DNA from: Pseudideonella sakaiensis
Lineage (GTDB): Bacteria; Pseudomonadota; Gammaproteobacteria; Burkholderiales; Burkholderiaceae_C
Direction of reading: 5' to 3'
Assembly: GCF_001293525.1 (NCBI RefSeq)
Contig: NZ_BBYR01000037.1
Coordinates: forward strand, 80,595 to 144,594
Length of the DNA: 64,000 bases
The notes under the pieces were generated by a model, which was not told the origin of the DNA, did no database searches, and saw nothing but the letters and a program-made list of their open reading frames with translations. Numbering within the stretch: the stretch's first letter is position 1; every line of letters starts with the position of its first letter. Shown here in pieces: positions 29,245 to 37,126 of this stretch. The position numbers were made by a program, and so were the translations under genes.

Positions 29245-30015
29245 GTGGTGGAAAGACCGTCCGCTGAGTTCGACGAACGGGGCACCCGGGAGCGGCTGCT
29301 GCTGGCGGCGGAGCGCCTGATCGCCGACGAGGGCGTGGCCAGCGTGTCGATGCGCCGGATCAACGTGGAAGCCGGGGCACGCAACCTGTCGGCCGTGCAC
29401 TACCACTTCGGTTCGCTCGACAACATCATCGCGGCGGTGTTCGAGTACCGCATGGGGGCGATCGATCGCCGCCGGCGAGCCATGCTGGACGAGGTGCTGG
29501 CCCACCGCGGCGATCGGCTGGGCGTGCCGGACGTGCTGCACGTCGTCGTCTGGCCCCTTGCCGAACTGATGCTCAGCCAATCGGGCAACGAGCACTACGT
29601 GCGGTTCTCGGCCGCGGTCAATCGGCTGCCGCGCTTCGACAGCTGGCAACTCGTGAAGCCGGGGCATCGCCGCGGATTGGTCCGCTGCTACCTGCTGCTC
29701 AGGCGGATGCTGTCATCCGTGCCCAGGGACGTCCTGCACACCCGGCTGATGATGGAACTCCGCGCGCTGATCTATTCGTTGGCGGACGTGGACGCCATGA
29801 TCCGGCATCGTCATGCCGCGGTGCGTGACCCGCTCGTGCTCTTCCATGCGAGCGAGCTGGTGACGCGCATCGGTGCCGCGCTGAGCGCGCCGGTCAGCGA
29901 GTCGACATTGATGGCGCGGCATGTGCTGGCCGGCAGTGCGCATCTGGAGAGAGGATCGACCTTCGGTGCGGACGCCATGTGGTCGTTGCCGGGCCGGGGC
30001 ACGGCGCCCCGCTGA
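29245..30015 (+). CDS. TetR-family transcriptional regulator
   Basis: A 256-residue regulator. The N-terminal TetR DNA-binding domain is clear: TRERLLLAAERLIADEGVASVSMRRINVEAGARNLSAVHYHFGSLDNIIAAVFEYR (about residues 12-65), with the YHFGS helix-turn-helix end. The rest is a helical ligand-binding domain. GTG 29245 is used as start, with a second GTG directly after. TAGACT at 29212-29217 is a possible -10 for its own promoter. It closes the monooxygenase/SDR cluster and is the natural candidate regulator; the palindromes at 23969 and 26720 are possible sites. Confidence 0.85.
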   Translation: MVERPSAEFDERGTRERLLLAAERLIADEGVASVSMRRINVEAGARNLSAVHYHFGSLDNIIAAVFEYRMGAIDRRRRAMLDEVLAHRGDRLGVPDVLHVVVWPLAELMLSQSGNEHYVRFSAAVNRLPRFDSWQLVKPGHRRGLVRCYLLLRRMLSSVPRDVLHTRLMMELRALIYSLADVDAMIRHRHAAVRDPLVLFHASELVTRIGAALSAPVSESTLMARHVLAGSAHLERGSTFGADAMWSLPGRGTAPR

Positions 30016-30169
30016 CGCGCTGACGGCGACCCGGGATGATCGCCGCGGCGCCGGCCGTGTCCGCGCCCATCCGCTCGTGCGAAGGCGGCTGCCGATCCGG
30101 AACGCCAGGAACGCGAGCGGCACAGTCGCGAGCGCGTGCATGCCCGGGTGGCCCCAGGCCCTCCCCGCC

Positions 30170-30388
30170 TCACCGCCCAGGATGCCGCTCCCCGATCCAC
30201 GCCAGCGCCTGCTCGGTCGCGAACGCGGCGGCGCGCAGCGGCGTGTCGAAGAGGGGGACGAAGCGCATCACGCGGTCGTGCGTCATGCGGCCGCTGCCGC
30301 TGCGGATGGACACCGCCGCAGCGTGGCGGCCGTTGTCCAGGCGGCGGACCAGCGGGGAGACGAGGTACTTGCCGATGCGCAGCGGCAT
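30170..30388 (-). CDS. small hypothetical protein
   Basis: A 72-residue protein beginning MPLRIGKYLVSPLVRRLDNG and containing HAAAVSIRSGSG, TDRV-like THDRVMRFVPLFDTPLRAAAFATEQALAWIGE. It has the balanced composition and high third-position GC of a real protein, and it resembles small uncharacterised proteins common in Burkholderiales, from memory and not checked. ATG at 30388. No neighbours suggest a role. The 154 bases between it and the TetR gene hold nothing visible. Confidence 0.55.
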   Translation of the reverse strand: MPLRIGKYLVSPLVRRLDNGRHAAAVSIRSGSGRMTHDRVMRFVPLFDTPLRAAAFATEQALAWIGERHPGR

Positions 30389-30820
30389 GGCGGCCGCGTC
30401 GGGCGCGGCAGACGTCGCGAAACGGGTCGCGAAGGGGACGGCGTGGGAAAGGGATGCAGAAGTGGAAATGGTCGATCCTGACGAGACGCCCGGCGAGCGC
30501 CGGGCGGATGCGGAGGTAAGGCCCGCCCTGCAGCCGGCGTCGCGGCCGCCCGGGGCGAACGGCGCGGCGCACCACGGCGGGTGAAGGCCGGCACGTCGCG
30601 AGGACGTGAACGGACGGGGCGGAGAAAGGGACGCGGGAGGCCTCCCGACCGCCCGTCCGCAGGGTCATTCGCTGCGGGACGGCGCCGACGGGAAGGTGGA
30701 CACCACGCCGACGGTCCGGGGCGGACCGGGCAAGAGGGGATCCGGGGAGATCCCAGGCGGCTCGGCGGAGACCGGGAGCCGGCGCGCGTGCGGCCGGCGT
30801 GTCCGGTTCCTCGAGAATTC
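30389..30820. other. intergenic region upstream of the tRNA genes, no gene seen
   Basis: These 432 bases show only low-complexity open frames, with no family motif and no ribosome-binding sites. The left end presumably carries the promoter of the small gene at 30388. No integrase, attachment repeat or clear terminator was found. Confidence 0.4.
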
Positions 30821-30896
30821 TGGTGGGCCCTGTAGGATTCGAACCTACGACCAACGGATTAAGAGTCCGCTGCTCTACCAACTGAGCTAAGAGCCC
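30821..30896 (-). tRNA. tRNA-Lys (anticodon CTT)
   Basis: A 76-base cloverleaf on the minus strand. Acceptor arm GGGCTCT pairs with AGGGCCC, allowing one G-U pair. D-arm AGCTCAGTTGGTAGAGC, anticodon arm GCGGACTCTTAATCCGT with CTT in the loop, T-arm GTAGGTTCGAATCCTAC. A CCA end is encoded at 30821-30823. Confidence 0.95.
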
Positions 30897-30968
30897 TGAA
30901 GCGCCGCGCATTATCACACGCGGTGCCAGCCTTCCCGGGAGGCCGTCCGACGGGACGTGCCCGGTCGG

Positions 30969-31044
30969 TGGTGGGTCGTGCGTGACTCGAACACGCGACC
31001 AACGGATTAAAAGTCCGCTGCTCTACCGACTGAGCTAACGACCC
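30969..31044 (-). tRNA. tRNA-Lys (anticodon TTT)
   Basis: A 76-base cloverleaf on the minus strand. Acceptor arm GGGTCGT pairs with ACGACCC. Anticodon arm GCGGACTTTTAATCCGT carries TTT in the loop. T-arm GCGTGTTCGAGTCACGC. A CCA end is encoded at 30969-30971. It precedes the CTT isoacceptor by 72 bases, and the two are probably transcribed together. Confidence 0.96.
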
Positions 31045-31152
31045 TGAGGCCGCCGGCACCGCTGCGGACCGCCTGTCGGCGGGCCGGCAGGCAGGCTGCG
31101 GGCCGAGACATCTGGCCGGTCGCCCGGAAAGCCCAAGAGTATAGCGTGTTTT

Positions 31153-32043
31153 TCAGAGGTCGCGCAGCACGGCGTCGATCGCTTCGTTGGCAGCGACGAG
31201 GCCGAAGGTGGCGGTGACGGTGACGCTGGAGCCGTAGCCGTGGCAGTTGAGGCTGCCGTCGGGGCTGCAGGCGGCGTCGGCCGGCGGCTGCACGGCTTCG
31301 CGCGAGAAGACGCAGCGCAGGCCGAGCGGCGCGGCGGCAGCGCCGGATGCCTTCGCAGGGGGCCGCGCAACGGCATCCCCGGGCTGCGCGCGCCGGTCGC
31401 GGCGCACGCGCTGGCGCAGGCTGGCGAGCAGCGGGTCGTGGGTGACGCGGGCGAGGTCGTCGACCTGCACGTCCTGCGGGCGGCGCTTGCCGCCGGCGGC
31501 GCCGACGCAGACCAGCGGCACGCCGGTGGCATGCGCCCAAGCGGCGAGGTGGGCCTTGGCGCGGACCTGGTCGCAGGCGTCGACCAGCGCGTCGATGGGC
31601 TCGCGCTGCAGCAGGCCGGGCCAGTTCTGCTCGTCGACGAAGTCCTCGACCGGGTGCACGCGGCAGCCGGGGTGGATGTCGGCGATGCGCTCGCGCAGGG
31701 CCAGCGCCTTGGCCTGGCCGACGGTGCGGCCGAGGGCCTGCACCTGGCGGTTGACGTTGGACTCGGCGACGTGGTCGAGGTCGATCAGCCAGAGTTCGGC
31801 GACGCCGCTGCGCGCGAGGGCCTCGGCGGCCCAGGAGCCGACGCCGCCGAGGCCGACGACGGCGATGCGGGCCCTGCGCAGGCGCTGGTAGCCGGCCTCG
31901 CCGTAGAGGCGGCGCAGGCCGCCGAAGCGGCGCTCGAGGTCGGCGTCGGCCGCGTCGGCGGCGGCCGCCGCCCCGGGCGCAACGCGTCCGGGGCCGGCGG
32001 CGTTGGCGGCCGCGGGATGGGCGACGTCCGCGCCGCCGCTCAC
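31153..32043 (-). CDS. tcdA: tRNA threonylcarbamoyladenosine dehydratase
   Basis: A 296-residue E1-like ATP-dependent enzyme that cyclises the t6A base 37 of ANN-decoding tRNAs to ct6A. The ThiF/MoeB-type nucleotide loop is at about residues 67-80 (ARIAVVGLGGVGSWAAEALARSGV), followed by LWLIDLDHVAESNVNRQ, DFVDEQNWPGLL, DALVDACDQVRAKAHL and VCVGAAGGKRRP. The C-terminus FSREAVQPP, SVTVTATFGLVAANEAI fits the family. The start is GTG 32043, at the end of a repeated intergenic element. The first 40 residues are Ala/Gly-rich. Two tRNA-Lys genes (ANN decoders) lie just downstream, possibly by chance. Confidence 0.9.
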   Translation of the reverse strand: MSGGADVAHPAAANAAGPGRVAPGAAAAADAADADLERRFGGLRRLYGEAGYQRLRRARIAVVGLGGVGSWAAEALARSGVAELWLIDLDHVAESNVNRQVQALGRTVGQAKALALRERIADIHPGCRVHPVEDFVDEQNWPGLLQREPIDALVDACDQVRAKAHLAAWAHATGVPLVCVGAAGGKRRPQDVQVDDLARVTHDPLLASLRQRVRRDRRAQPGDAVARPPAKASGAAAAPLGLRCVFSREAVQPPADAACSPDGSLNCHGYGSSVTVTATFGLVAANEAIDAVLRDL

Positions 32044-32099
32044 GCCAGCTTCGGTCTGTGCACGCCGGCGTTCGCCCTCGGGGCGGCCCGGCGGGATCA
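32041..32099 (-). repeat. stop-to-start intergenic element, copy A
   Basis: Read on the minus strand, this begins with the TGA of the YeeE/YedE gene and ends with the GTG of tcdA, leaving 53 bases between. It aligns without gaps over 48 bases to copy B at 47343-47404, with 40 identities. The shared core is CCCGCCGGGCCGCCCC then AGGGCGAA. A hairpin CGCCC-CGA-GGGCG forms in it, enclosed by CGCCGG/CCGGCG. It ends GAAGCTGGC before the start codon. Confidence 0.7.
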
Positions 32100-33218
32100 C
32101 AGCACCCCCCGCTCCACCAGCGCCGCCTGCCAGCGCAGCGTGGCGACGGCACCGGCAAGGATGCCGGCGAGCGCGAGGGCGCTGCCGACGCTGAGCGTGG
32201 AGATTCCGCTCAGGCCCTGGCCGATGGTGCAGCCGAGGGCGGTGACGCCCCCCACGCCCATCAGCGCGGCGCCGACGAGGTGCTGGCCGGTGTCGCGCGC
32301 ATTGCGGAAGCCTTCCCAGCGGAAGCTGCGGCTGGCCAGCGCCTGCACCGCCCCGCCGGCGACGACGCCGGCCACGCTGGCCACGCCGAGGCTGAGGCGC
32401 TGGTTCTCGTCGCTGTAGTAGAGCAGCCAGGCGAGCGTGTGCGCGCTGGGCGCGACGAAGCTGAGCGACTCCATGTGGCGCGACGCGGTGGCGACGAAGG
32501 CGGGCTCGAGCGTCTGCGGGTGCTCGGGCACGTGGCCGAGGATGCCCGAGACGGCCCAGACCGCGACCACCACCAGGCCGACGCCCACGCCGCCGAGCCA
32601 CACCTCGCCGCGCCGGCCCTCGGCGCGTGCGAGCACCCAGGCGATGCATCCGGCCCCGAGGACGAGGCCGAGCCCCGCGGCGGCGCTGCGCGGGGACAGG
32701 CCGGTCCAGTGGGCGGCGAGCGAGGGCAGGTCGTGTCCGGCCGGCAGGGTCCAGGCGAGCGCATCGACGGTGTTCACGCGCCACACCGCGGTGAGCCCGC
32801 GCAGCGTCGCGAAGGCGCTCAGCCCGAGCACGAGGAAGACCACCAGGGACTTCAGGTTGCCGCCGGCCAGCCGCAGCAGGGTCTTGCTGCCGCAGCCCGA
32901 GGCCAGCACCATGCCGGCGCCGAACAGTGCCCCGCCGACCAGCGCGGAGACGGCGAGCAGCTGCGGCCGCGCATAGACGCTGTCGGCGGCCCGCACCCAG
33001 CCGAAGGCGACCAGCGCATTGAAGCCGAGCAGGGCCACGCCGATGGCCAGCACCCACATGCGCATGCGGGTCCAGTCGCCGAGGTGGACGATGTCGGCCA
33101 CCGCGCCCATCGCGCAGAAATGCGTGCGCTGCGAAATCACGCCGAACACCGCGGACAGCGCGAACACCGCCCACAACACCTGCCCACGCAATGCCTCGAC
33201 GGCGGCCAGCTCGCTCAT
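32097..33218 (-). CDS. YeeE/YedE-family sulfur-compound transporter
   Basis: A 373-residue inner-membrane protein with about nine helices and two internal repeats. Conserved Cys motifs of the family are visible: RTHFCAMGAVAD near residue 35, LASGCGSKTLLRLAGG near 107, and GCTIGQGLSG near 328. Characterised relatives (TsuA) import thiosulfate by relaying the ligand between cysteines. No partner SirA/TusA-like gene is adjacent. ATG 33218. Downstream it is linked to tcdA by the stop-to-start element, suggesting one transcript although the functions look unrelated. Confidence 0.88.
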   Translation of the reverse strand: MSELAAVEALRGQVLWAVFALSAVFGVISQRTHFCAMGAVADIVHLGDWTRMRMWVLAIGVALLGFNALVAFGWVRAADSVYARPQLLAVSALVGGALFGAGMVLASGCGSKTLLRLAGGNLKSLVVFLVLGLSAFATLRGLTAVWRVNTVDALAWTLPAGHDLPSLAAHWTGLSPRSAAAGLGLVLGAGCIAWVLARAEGRRGEVWLGGVGVGLVVVAVWAVSGILGHVPEHPQTLEPAFVATASRHMESLSFVAPSAHTLAWLLYYSDENQRLSLGVASVAGVVAGGAVQALASRSFRWEGFRNARDTGQHLVGAALMGVGGVTALGCTIGQGLSGISTLSVGSALALAGILAGAVATLRWQAALVERGVL

Positions 33219-33249
33219 GGCCGCGGATTCTAGGCAGGCGCGGCGGCCG

Positions 33250-34092
33250 CTACTTCAGCGCCGCGAGGCGCTCGCGGGCGGCCACCGCCGCCTCGGAATT
33301 CGGGTAGGTCTTGACCAGTTCGTCGAGCGTGCGGCGGGCGCCGCGCGTGTCCTTCTGCTCGCTCTGGCAGTTGGCGATCGACAGCAGCGCCTCGGGCGCC
33401 CGCGGGTGGCCGGGCGCGCTGGCGACGAGGCTGCGGAAGCTCGTCGTGGCCTCCTTGCAGTCGCGCCGCGCGTACTGCGCGTTGCCGAGCCAGTAGAGCA
33501 CCGACTCGTTGTAGCCGCTGGCCGGGTAGCGGCGCTGGAAGGCCTGCAGCCCGGCCACCGCGCCGGCGAAATCGCTGGCGCGGATCTGGGCCATCGCGGC
33601 GTCGTAGAGGCGCTTCTCCTCCGGATCGACCGAGATCTCCTGGCCGTCGACGCTGACCTTCTGCGGCTCGAACTGGCGCAGCCGGTCGTCCACGCCCTGG
33701 CGCAGGTCCTTCTGGCCCCGCTGCAGCTCGGCCACGTCGCGCGCCAGCTGCTCGTTCTGGCCGCGCAGCTTCGCGTTGTCGGCGCGCAGCAGGTCGAGCT
33801 GGTTGTTCAGGTCCAGCAGACTGCGCCGCAGCTGCGTGAGCTGCTCGGTGAGCGCGGTCTGCTGCTGGGCGATCTGGCCCGCGCGCTCGGTGTCGCGCGC
33901 GCGGGCCTGCTCGCTCAGCTGGTCGAGGCGGGTGCGCAGGTCGAGGATGGCGCGGCGCGCCTCGTCGTCGTCGAACAGGCCGGCGTGCGCCGGCAGCGAC
34001 GCGAGCGCCGCCGCGGCGACCAGCAGGCCGCCCATCCAGCGCAGGACGCCGGAACGCCCGGGGGCCGGACGCCGGCCTGCGAAGCTCGCCAT
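33250..34092 (-). CDS. cpoB: cell division coordinator CpoB (YbgF)
   Basis: A 280-residue periplasmic protein. Signal peptide (about residues 1-38, ending PAHA), a trimerising coiled coil (about 45-120: LDQLSEQARARDTERAGQIAQQQ), and a C-terminal TPR region (about 155-275) with ASDFAGAVAGLQAFQRRYP, SVLYWLGNAQYARRDCKEA and RTLDELVKTYPNSEAA. It couples outer-membrane constriction by Tol-Pal with peptidoglycan synthesis. The start ATG 34092 has GAGG at good spacing; a GTG at 34101 is less likely. It is the last gene of tolB-pal-cpoB. Confidence 0.93.
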   Translation of the reverse strand: MASFAGRRPAPGRSGVLRWMGGLLVAAAALASLPAHAGLFDDDEARRAILDLRTRLDQLSEQARARDTERAGQIAQQQTALTEQLTQLRRSLLDLNNQLDLLRADNAKLRGQNEQLARDVAELQRGQKDLRQGVDDRLRQFEPQKVSVDGQEISVDPEEKRLYDAAMAQIRASDFAGAVAGLQAFQRRYPASGYNESVLYWLGNAQYARRDCKEATTSFRSLVASAPGHPRAPEALLSIANCQSEQKDTRGARRTLDELVKTYPNSEAAVAARERLAALK

Positions 34093-34109
34093 CGACGGCA
34101 CCTCGGCGC

Positions 34110-34679
34110 TCAGCGGCTGACGATCTCGGCGCGGCGGTTCTTCGCCCAGGCCTCTTCGCCGCTGCCGCTGACGGCCGGACGCTCCTTGCCGAAGCTGACG
34201 GCCTCCATCTGGCTGTCGTTCGCACCGAGCAGGGCCATCGCGCGGGTCACCGCCTCGGCCCGCTTCTGGCCGAGCGCGAGGTTGTATTCGCGGCTGCCGC
34301 GCTCGTCGGTGTGGCCTTCCACGCTGACCTTGCGGGTGCGGTCGGCCGACAGCGCCTTCGCGTTCGACTCGACCACCGGCCGGTAGTCGTCCTTCACGAC
34401 GAAGCTGTCGAAGTCGAAGTAGACGGTGCGCTGCAGGTTGCCGGCCGCGCCGGCCGCCCCGGACTTCGACAGGTCGACGCTGGCGACGCCCGACTGGCCC
34501 GCCGCGCCCGTGCTGCCGCCGGCCCCGGCACTGCCGCCGGCCGCACCGCCGCTGCCGGCCGCGCCCGGCGTGCGGGTCTCCACCGGCGCGGGCGTGTCGA
34601 GCTTGACCGGCGACGAGCAGCCGGCGAGCAGCGCGGCGGCCGCCAGCGCGGCCAGGGAAAGCGTGGACTTGGTCATCAT
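34110..34679 (-). CDS. pal: peptidoglycan-associated lipoprotein Pal
   Basis: A 189-residue outer-membrane lipoprotein. Lipobox LLAGC with acylated Cys at residue 21, then a Gly/Ala/Ser-rich flexible linker (about 38-70), and a C-terminal OmpA-like peptidoglycan-binding domain (about 82-189) with VYFDFDSFVVKDDY, VEGHTDERGSREYNLALGQKRA and WAKNRRAEIV. An excellent ribosome-binding site (GAGGAG, six bases spacing) precedes the ATG at 34679. It lies between tolB and cpoB. The linker is longer and more Gly/Ala-rich than in the enterobacterial protein. Confidence 0.96.
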   Translation of the reverse strand: MMTKSTLSLAALAAAALLAGCSSPVKLDTPAPVETRTPGAAGSGGAAGGSAGAGGSTGAAGQSGVASVDLSKSGAAGAAGNLQRTVYFDFDSFVVKDDYRPVVESNAKALSADRTRKVSVEGHTDERGSREYNLALGQKRAEAVTRAMALLGANDSQMEAVSFGKERPAVSGSGEEAWAKNRRAEIVSR

Positions 34680-34762
34680 CGTGAACTCCTCGGGGAAGGG
34701 TCGGGGAAAGTCAGGCAGCGCGGGCGCTTCAGCGCCCGGCTGCACGGCGGCGCGCGGGCCCG

Positions 34763-36094
34763 TCAGCGCCCATAGGGGCCCCAGGCGGGCTCGCGCACAT
34801 CGGCGGCGGATGACAGCAGGCGGGCCTTGATCTTGCCATCCAGCGTGGTGGTCATCAACACGTCGCGGCCCTGCACGCGGCTCGCGTAGACGAGCAGCTT
34901 GCCGTTCGGCGCGAAGCTCGGGCTCTCGTCGTCCGTGGTGTCGGTCAGCGGCCGCGGCGCGCCGCCGGCGATCAGGTCCATCAGGTGCAGCCGGAAGGCA
35001 TTGCCCTGCTGCGACACGTAGGCCATGTAGCGGCCGTCGGCGCTGATCGTCGGGCTGACGTTGTAGCCGCCGGCGAAGGTCAGCCGCTCGGCGCCGCCGC
35101 CGGCGCCCATCCGGTAGATCTGCGGGCTGCCGCCGCGGTCGCTGACGAAGTAGAGCCGGCCGTCGGGGCCGTAGACCGGTTCGGTGTCGATCGCCGGGCT
35201 GCTGGTCAGCCGGCGCGCGTTGTCGCCGTTGCGGCCGATCGCGAAGATCTGCGAGCCGCCGTCGCGCGACAGCGTGACCGCGAGCTGCAGGCCGTCCGGC
35301 GCCCAGGCCGGCGCACTGTTCGAGCCGCGGAAGTTGGCCAGCACGCGGCGGCGGCCACTGAGCACCTCCTGCGCGTAGACCACCGCCTTCTGCGACTCGA
35401 AGGAGACATAGGCCAGCTCGCGCCCGTCCGGCGACCAGGCCGGCGAGATGATCGGCTCGGGGCTGTTCAGCGCGACCTGCGCCGCCTCGCCGTCGGCATC
35501 GGCCACGCGCAGCGTGTAGCGGCCGCCGCCGCGCGTGACGTAGGCCATGCGGGTGGCGAACACGCCCTTCTCGCCGGTCAGCTTCTCGTAGACGTAGTCG
35601 GCGATGCGGTGCGCCGCGAGCCGCAGGTCGGCCGCGACCACGGCGCTGGCCTGGCCGCCGATCTCGCTGCCCTTCACGACGTCCCACAGCTTGAAGCGCA
35701 CGTCGAAGCGGCCATCGCTCAGGCGCGAGACCGAGCCGGTGACCAGCGCATCGACCGCGCGCGCGCGCCACTCCGGCAGCGCCGGCACGGTGGCCTCGTC
35801 GATCACCTGGGGCGCATCGACGCCGCGGAACACGCCGCTGCGTTCCAGGTCGGCGCGCACGATCGCCGACAGCACCTGGTTGGTCTTGTCCTCGTCGCGG
35901 AACTTCGCCACCGCCACCGGCAGCTGGGTCGCGCCGACGCCGGAGATCTCCACCTTGAACTGCGCCCGCGCCGGCGCCAGGCCGCCGAGCAGCGCGAGGC
36001 CGCCGGCGGCGGCGGCGCCGCGGCACCAGGCGCGGCGCGCGGGCTGCAGGAGGCGGTCGGTCACGGGGGCGGCAGGCAAGGGCTGGTGGGGCAT
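34763..36094 (-). CDS. tolB: Tol-Pal system periplasmic protein TolB
   Basis: A 443-residue periplasmic protein. The N-terminus is a signal peptide with an Arg pair ahead of the hydrophobic GAAAAGGLALLGGLAPARAQ. An N-terminal domain (about 46-175: VEISGVGATQLPVAVAKF) precedes a six-bladed WD40-like beta-propeller with repeats such as SPAWSPDGRELAYVSFES, PAWAPDGLQLAVTLSRDG, EPVYGPDGRLYFVSDRGG and SPTISADGRYMAYVSQQG. It interacts with Pal and TolA in outer-membrane constriction. It is first in the operon here; tolQ, tolR and tolA are not upstream, where a divergent glycosyltransferase lies. Confidence 0.95.
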   Translation of the reverse strand: MPHQPLPAAPVTDRLLQPARRAWCRGAAAAGGLALLGGLAPARAQFKVEISGVGATQLPVAVAKFRDEDKTNQVLSAIVRADLERSGVFRGVDAPQVIDEATVPALPEWRARAVDALVTGSVSRLSDGRFDVRFKLWDVVKGSEIGGQASAVVAADLRLAAHRIADYVYEKLTGEKGVFATRMAYVTRGGGRYTLRVADADGEAAQVALNSPEPIISPAWSPDGRELAYVSFESQKAVVYAQEVLSGRRRVLANFRGSNSAPAWAPDGLQLAVTLSRDGGSQIFAIGRNGDNARRLTSSPAIDTEPVYGPDGRLYFVSDRGGSPQIYRMGAGGGAERLTFAGGYNVSPTISADGRYMAYVSQQGNAFRLHLMDLIAGGAPRPLTDTTDDESPSFAPNGKLLVYASRVQGRDVLMTTTLDGKIKARLLSSAADVREPAWGPYGR

Positions 36095-36346
36095 CGGCAG
36101 CAGGATGAAGAGGCGGGGTCAGGGCAGCGACGGTGGCGGGCGCGTGCCGCCCGGCGACGGCGGCACGGGCGCGGCGGGGCGCCCGGCCGGCGGGCAGCGA
36201 CGCAGGCCCGTCGGGGGCAAGCCGCCGGCCCGCGCAGGCGCTTGGGCGACAATGGACATGATAGAGGGCGCCCGCCGCCCCGCCGGGCCTGCGGCCCGAC
36301 GCGCCGCCGGCGCGCGGCGCGGCCCCTTGCTGCCGAACTGCCCACC

Positions 36347-37126
36347 ATGCCGAAGCCCGGTTCGCTGACGGTCGTGATCGTCGCGAAGAACGAAGCCCGC
36401 AACATCGCCGATTGCATCCGCAGCGCGGCCTTCGCCGACGAGGTGCTGGTGCTCGACTCGGGCAGCCACGACGACACGGTGGCGCGGGCGCAGGCCGCGG
36501 GCGCGCGCGTCGTGCAGACCGACTGGCCGGGCTACGGCCCGCAGGTGGCGCGCGGCTTCGGCCTGGCCACCGGCGAGTGGGTGCTCTCGCTCGATGCCGA
36601 CGAACGCATCACCGAGGCGCTGCGCGCGGAGGTCCAGGCCGCCATCCGGGCCGGCACCCACGACGGCTACCGGCTGCCGCGGCTGTCGGAGTTCTGCGGC
36701 CGCTTCATCCACCACGGCGGCTGGCGCCCGGACTACACGCTGCGGCTCGGCCGCCGCGCGAAGTCCGGCTTCACCGACCACTTCCTGCACGCCCACATGA
36801 CGGTCGACGGGCCGGTGGCGGACCTGCGGTCGCCGCTCGTCCACTACAGCTACCCCGACCTGCACGACGTGCTCGAGAAGCTCGACCGCTATTCCAGCGG
36901 CCATGCGAAGGACATGCTGGCGCGGGGCCGCTCGGGCGGCCTGGGCAAGGCGTTGCTGCACGGGACGATGGCGTTCGTGAGGACGTATTTCCTGCGGCTG
37001 GGGCTGCTCGACGGGCAGCACGGCCTGATGCTGGCGATCTACAACGCCGAATACACCTATTACAAATACCTGAAGTTGAAGTTCCTGCAGAGTCCGGCGA
37101 GGCGCCCGGAGTTCCCCGGCCGATGA
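36347..37126 (+). CDS. WaaE/KdtX-type family 2 glycosyltransferase (LPS core)
   Basis: A 259-residue enzyme. The GT2 start LTVVIVAKNEARNIADCIRSAAFADEVLVLDSGSHDDT is followed by the metal-binding LSLDADERIT. The C-terminal region (GFTDHFLHAHMTVDG, LVHYSYPDLHDVLEKLDRYSSGHAKDML, AFVRTYFLRLGLLDGQHGLMLAIYNAEYTYYKYLKL) is typical of LPS core glucosyltransferases of the WaaE/KdtX group. It likely adds a hexose to heptose of the inner core on the cytoplasmic face. Its stop overlaps the msbA start (ATGA), so lipid A-core assembly and export are coupled. It is divergent from tolB. Confidence 0.85.
   Translation: MPKPGSLTVVIVAKNEARNIADCIRSAAFADEVLVLDSGSHDDTVARAQAAGARVVQTDWPGYGPQVARGFGLATGEWVLSLDADERITEALRAEVQAAIRAGTHDGYRLPRLSEFCGRFIHHGGWRPDYTLRLGRRAKSGFTDHFLHAHMTVDGPVADLRSPLVHYSYPDLHDVLEKLDRYSSGHAKDMLARGRSGGLGKALLHGTMAFVRTYFLRLGLLDGQHGLMLAIYNAEYTYYKYLKLKFLQSPARRPEFPGR

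Noticed and set aside
30821..30896. tRNA-Lys as an attachment site with a duplicated 3' end
   Set aside because: No copy of the tRNA 3' end was found near the other edge of the accessory region, and no integrase gene is visible.
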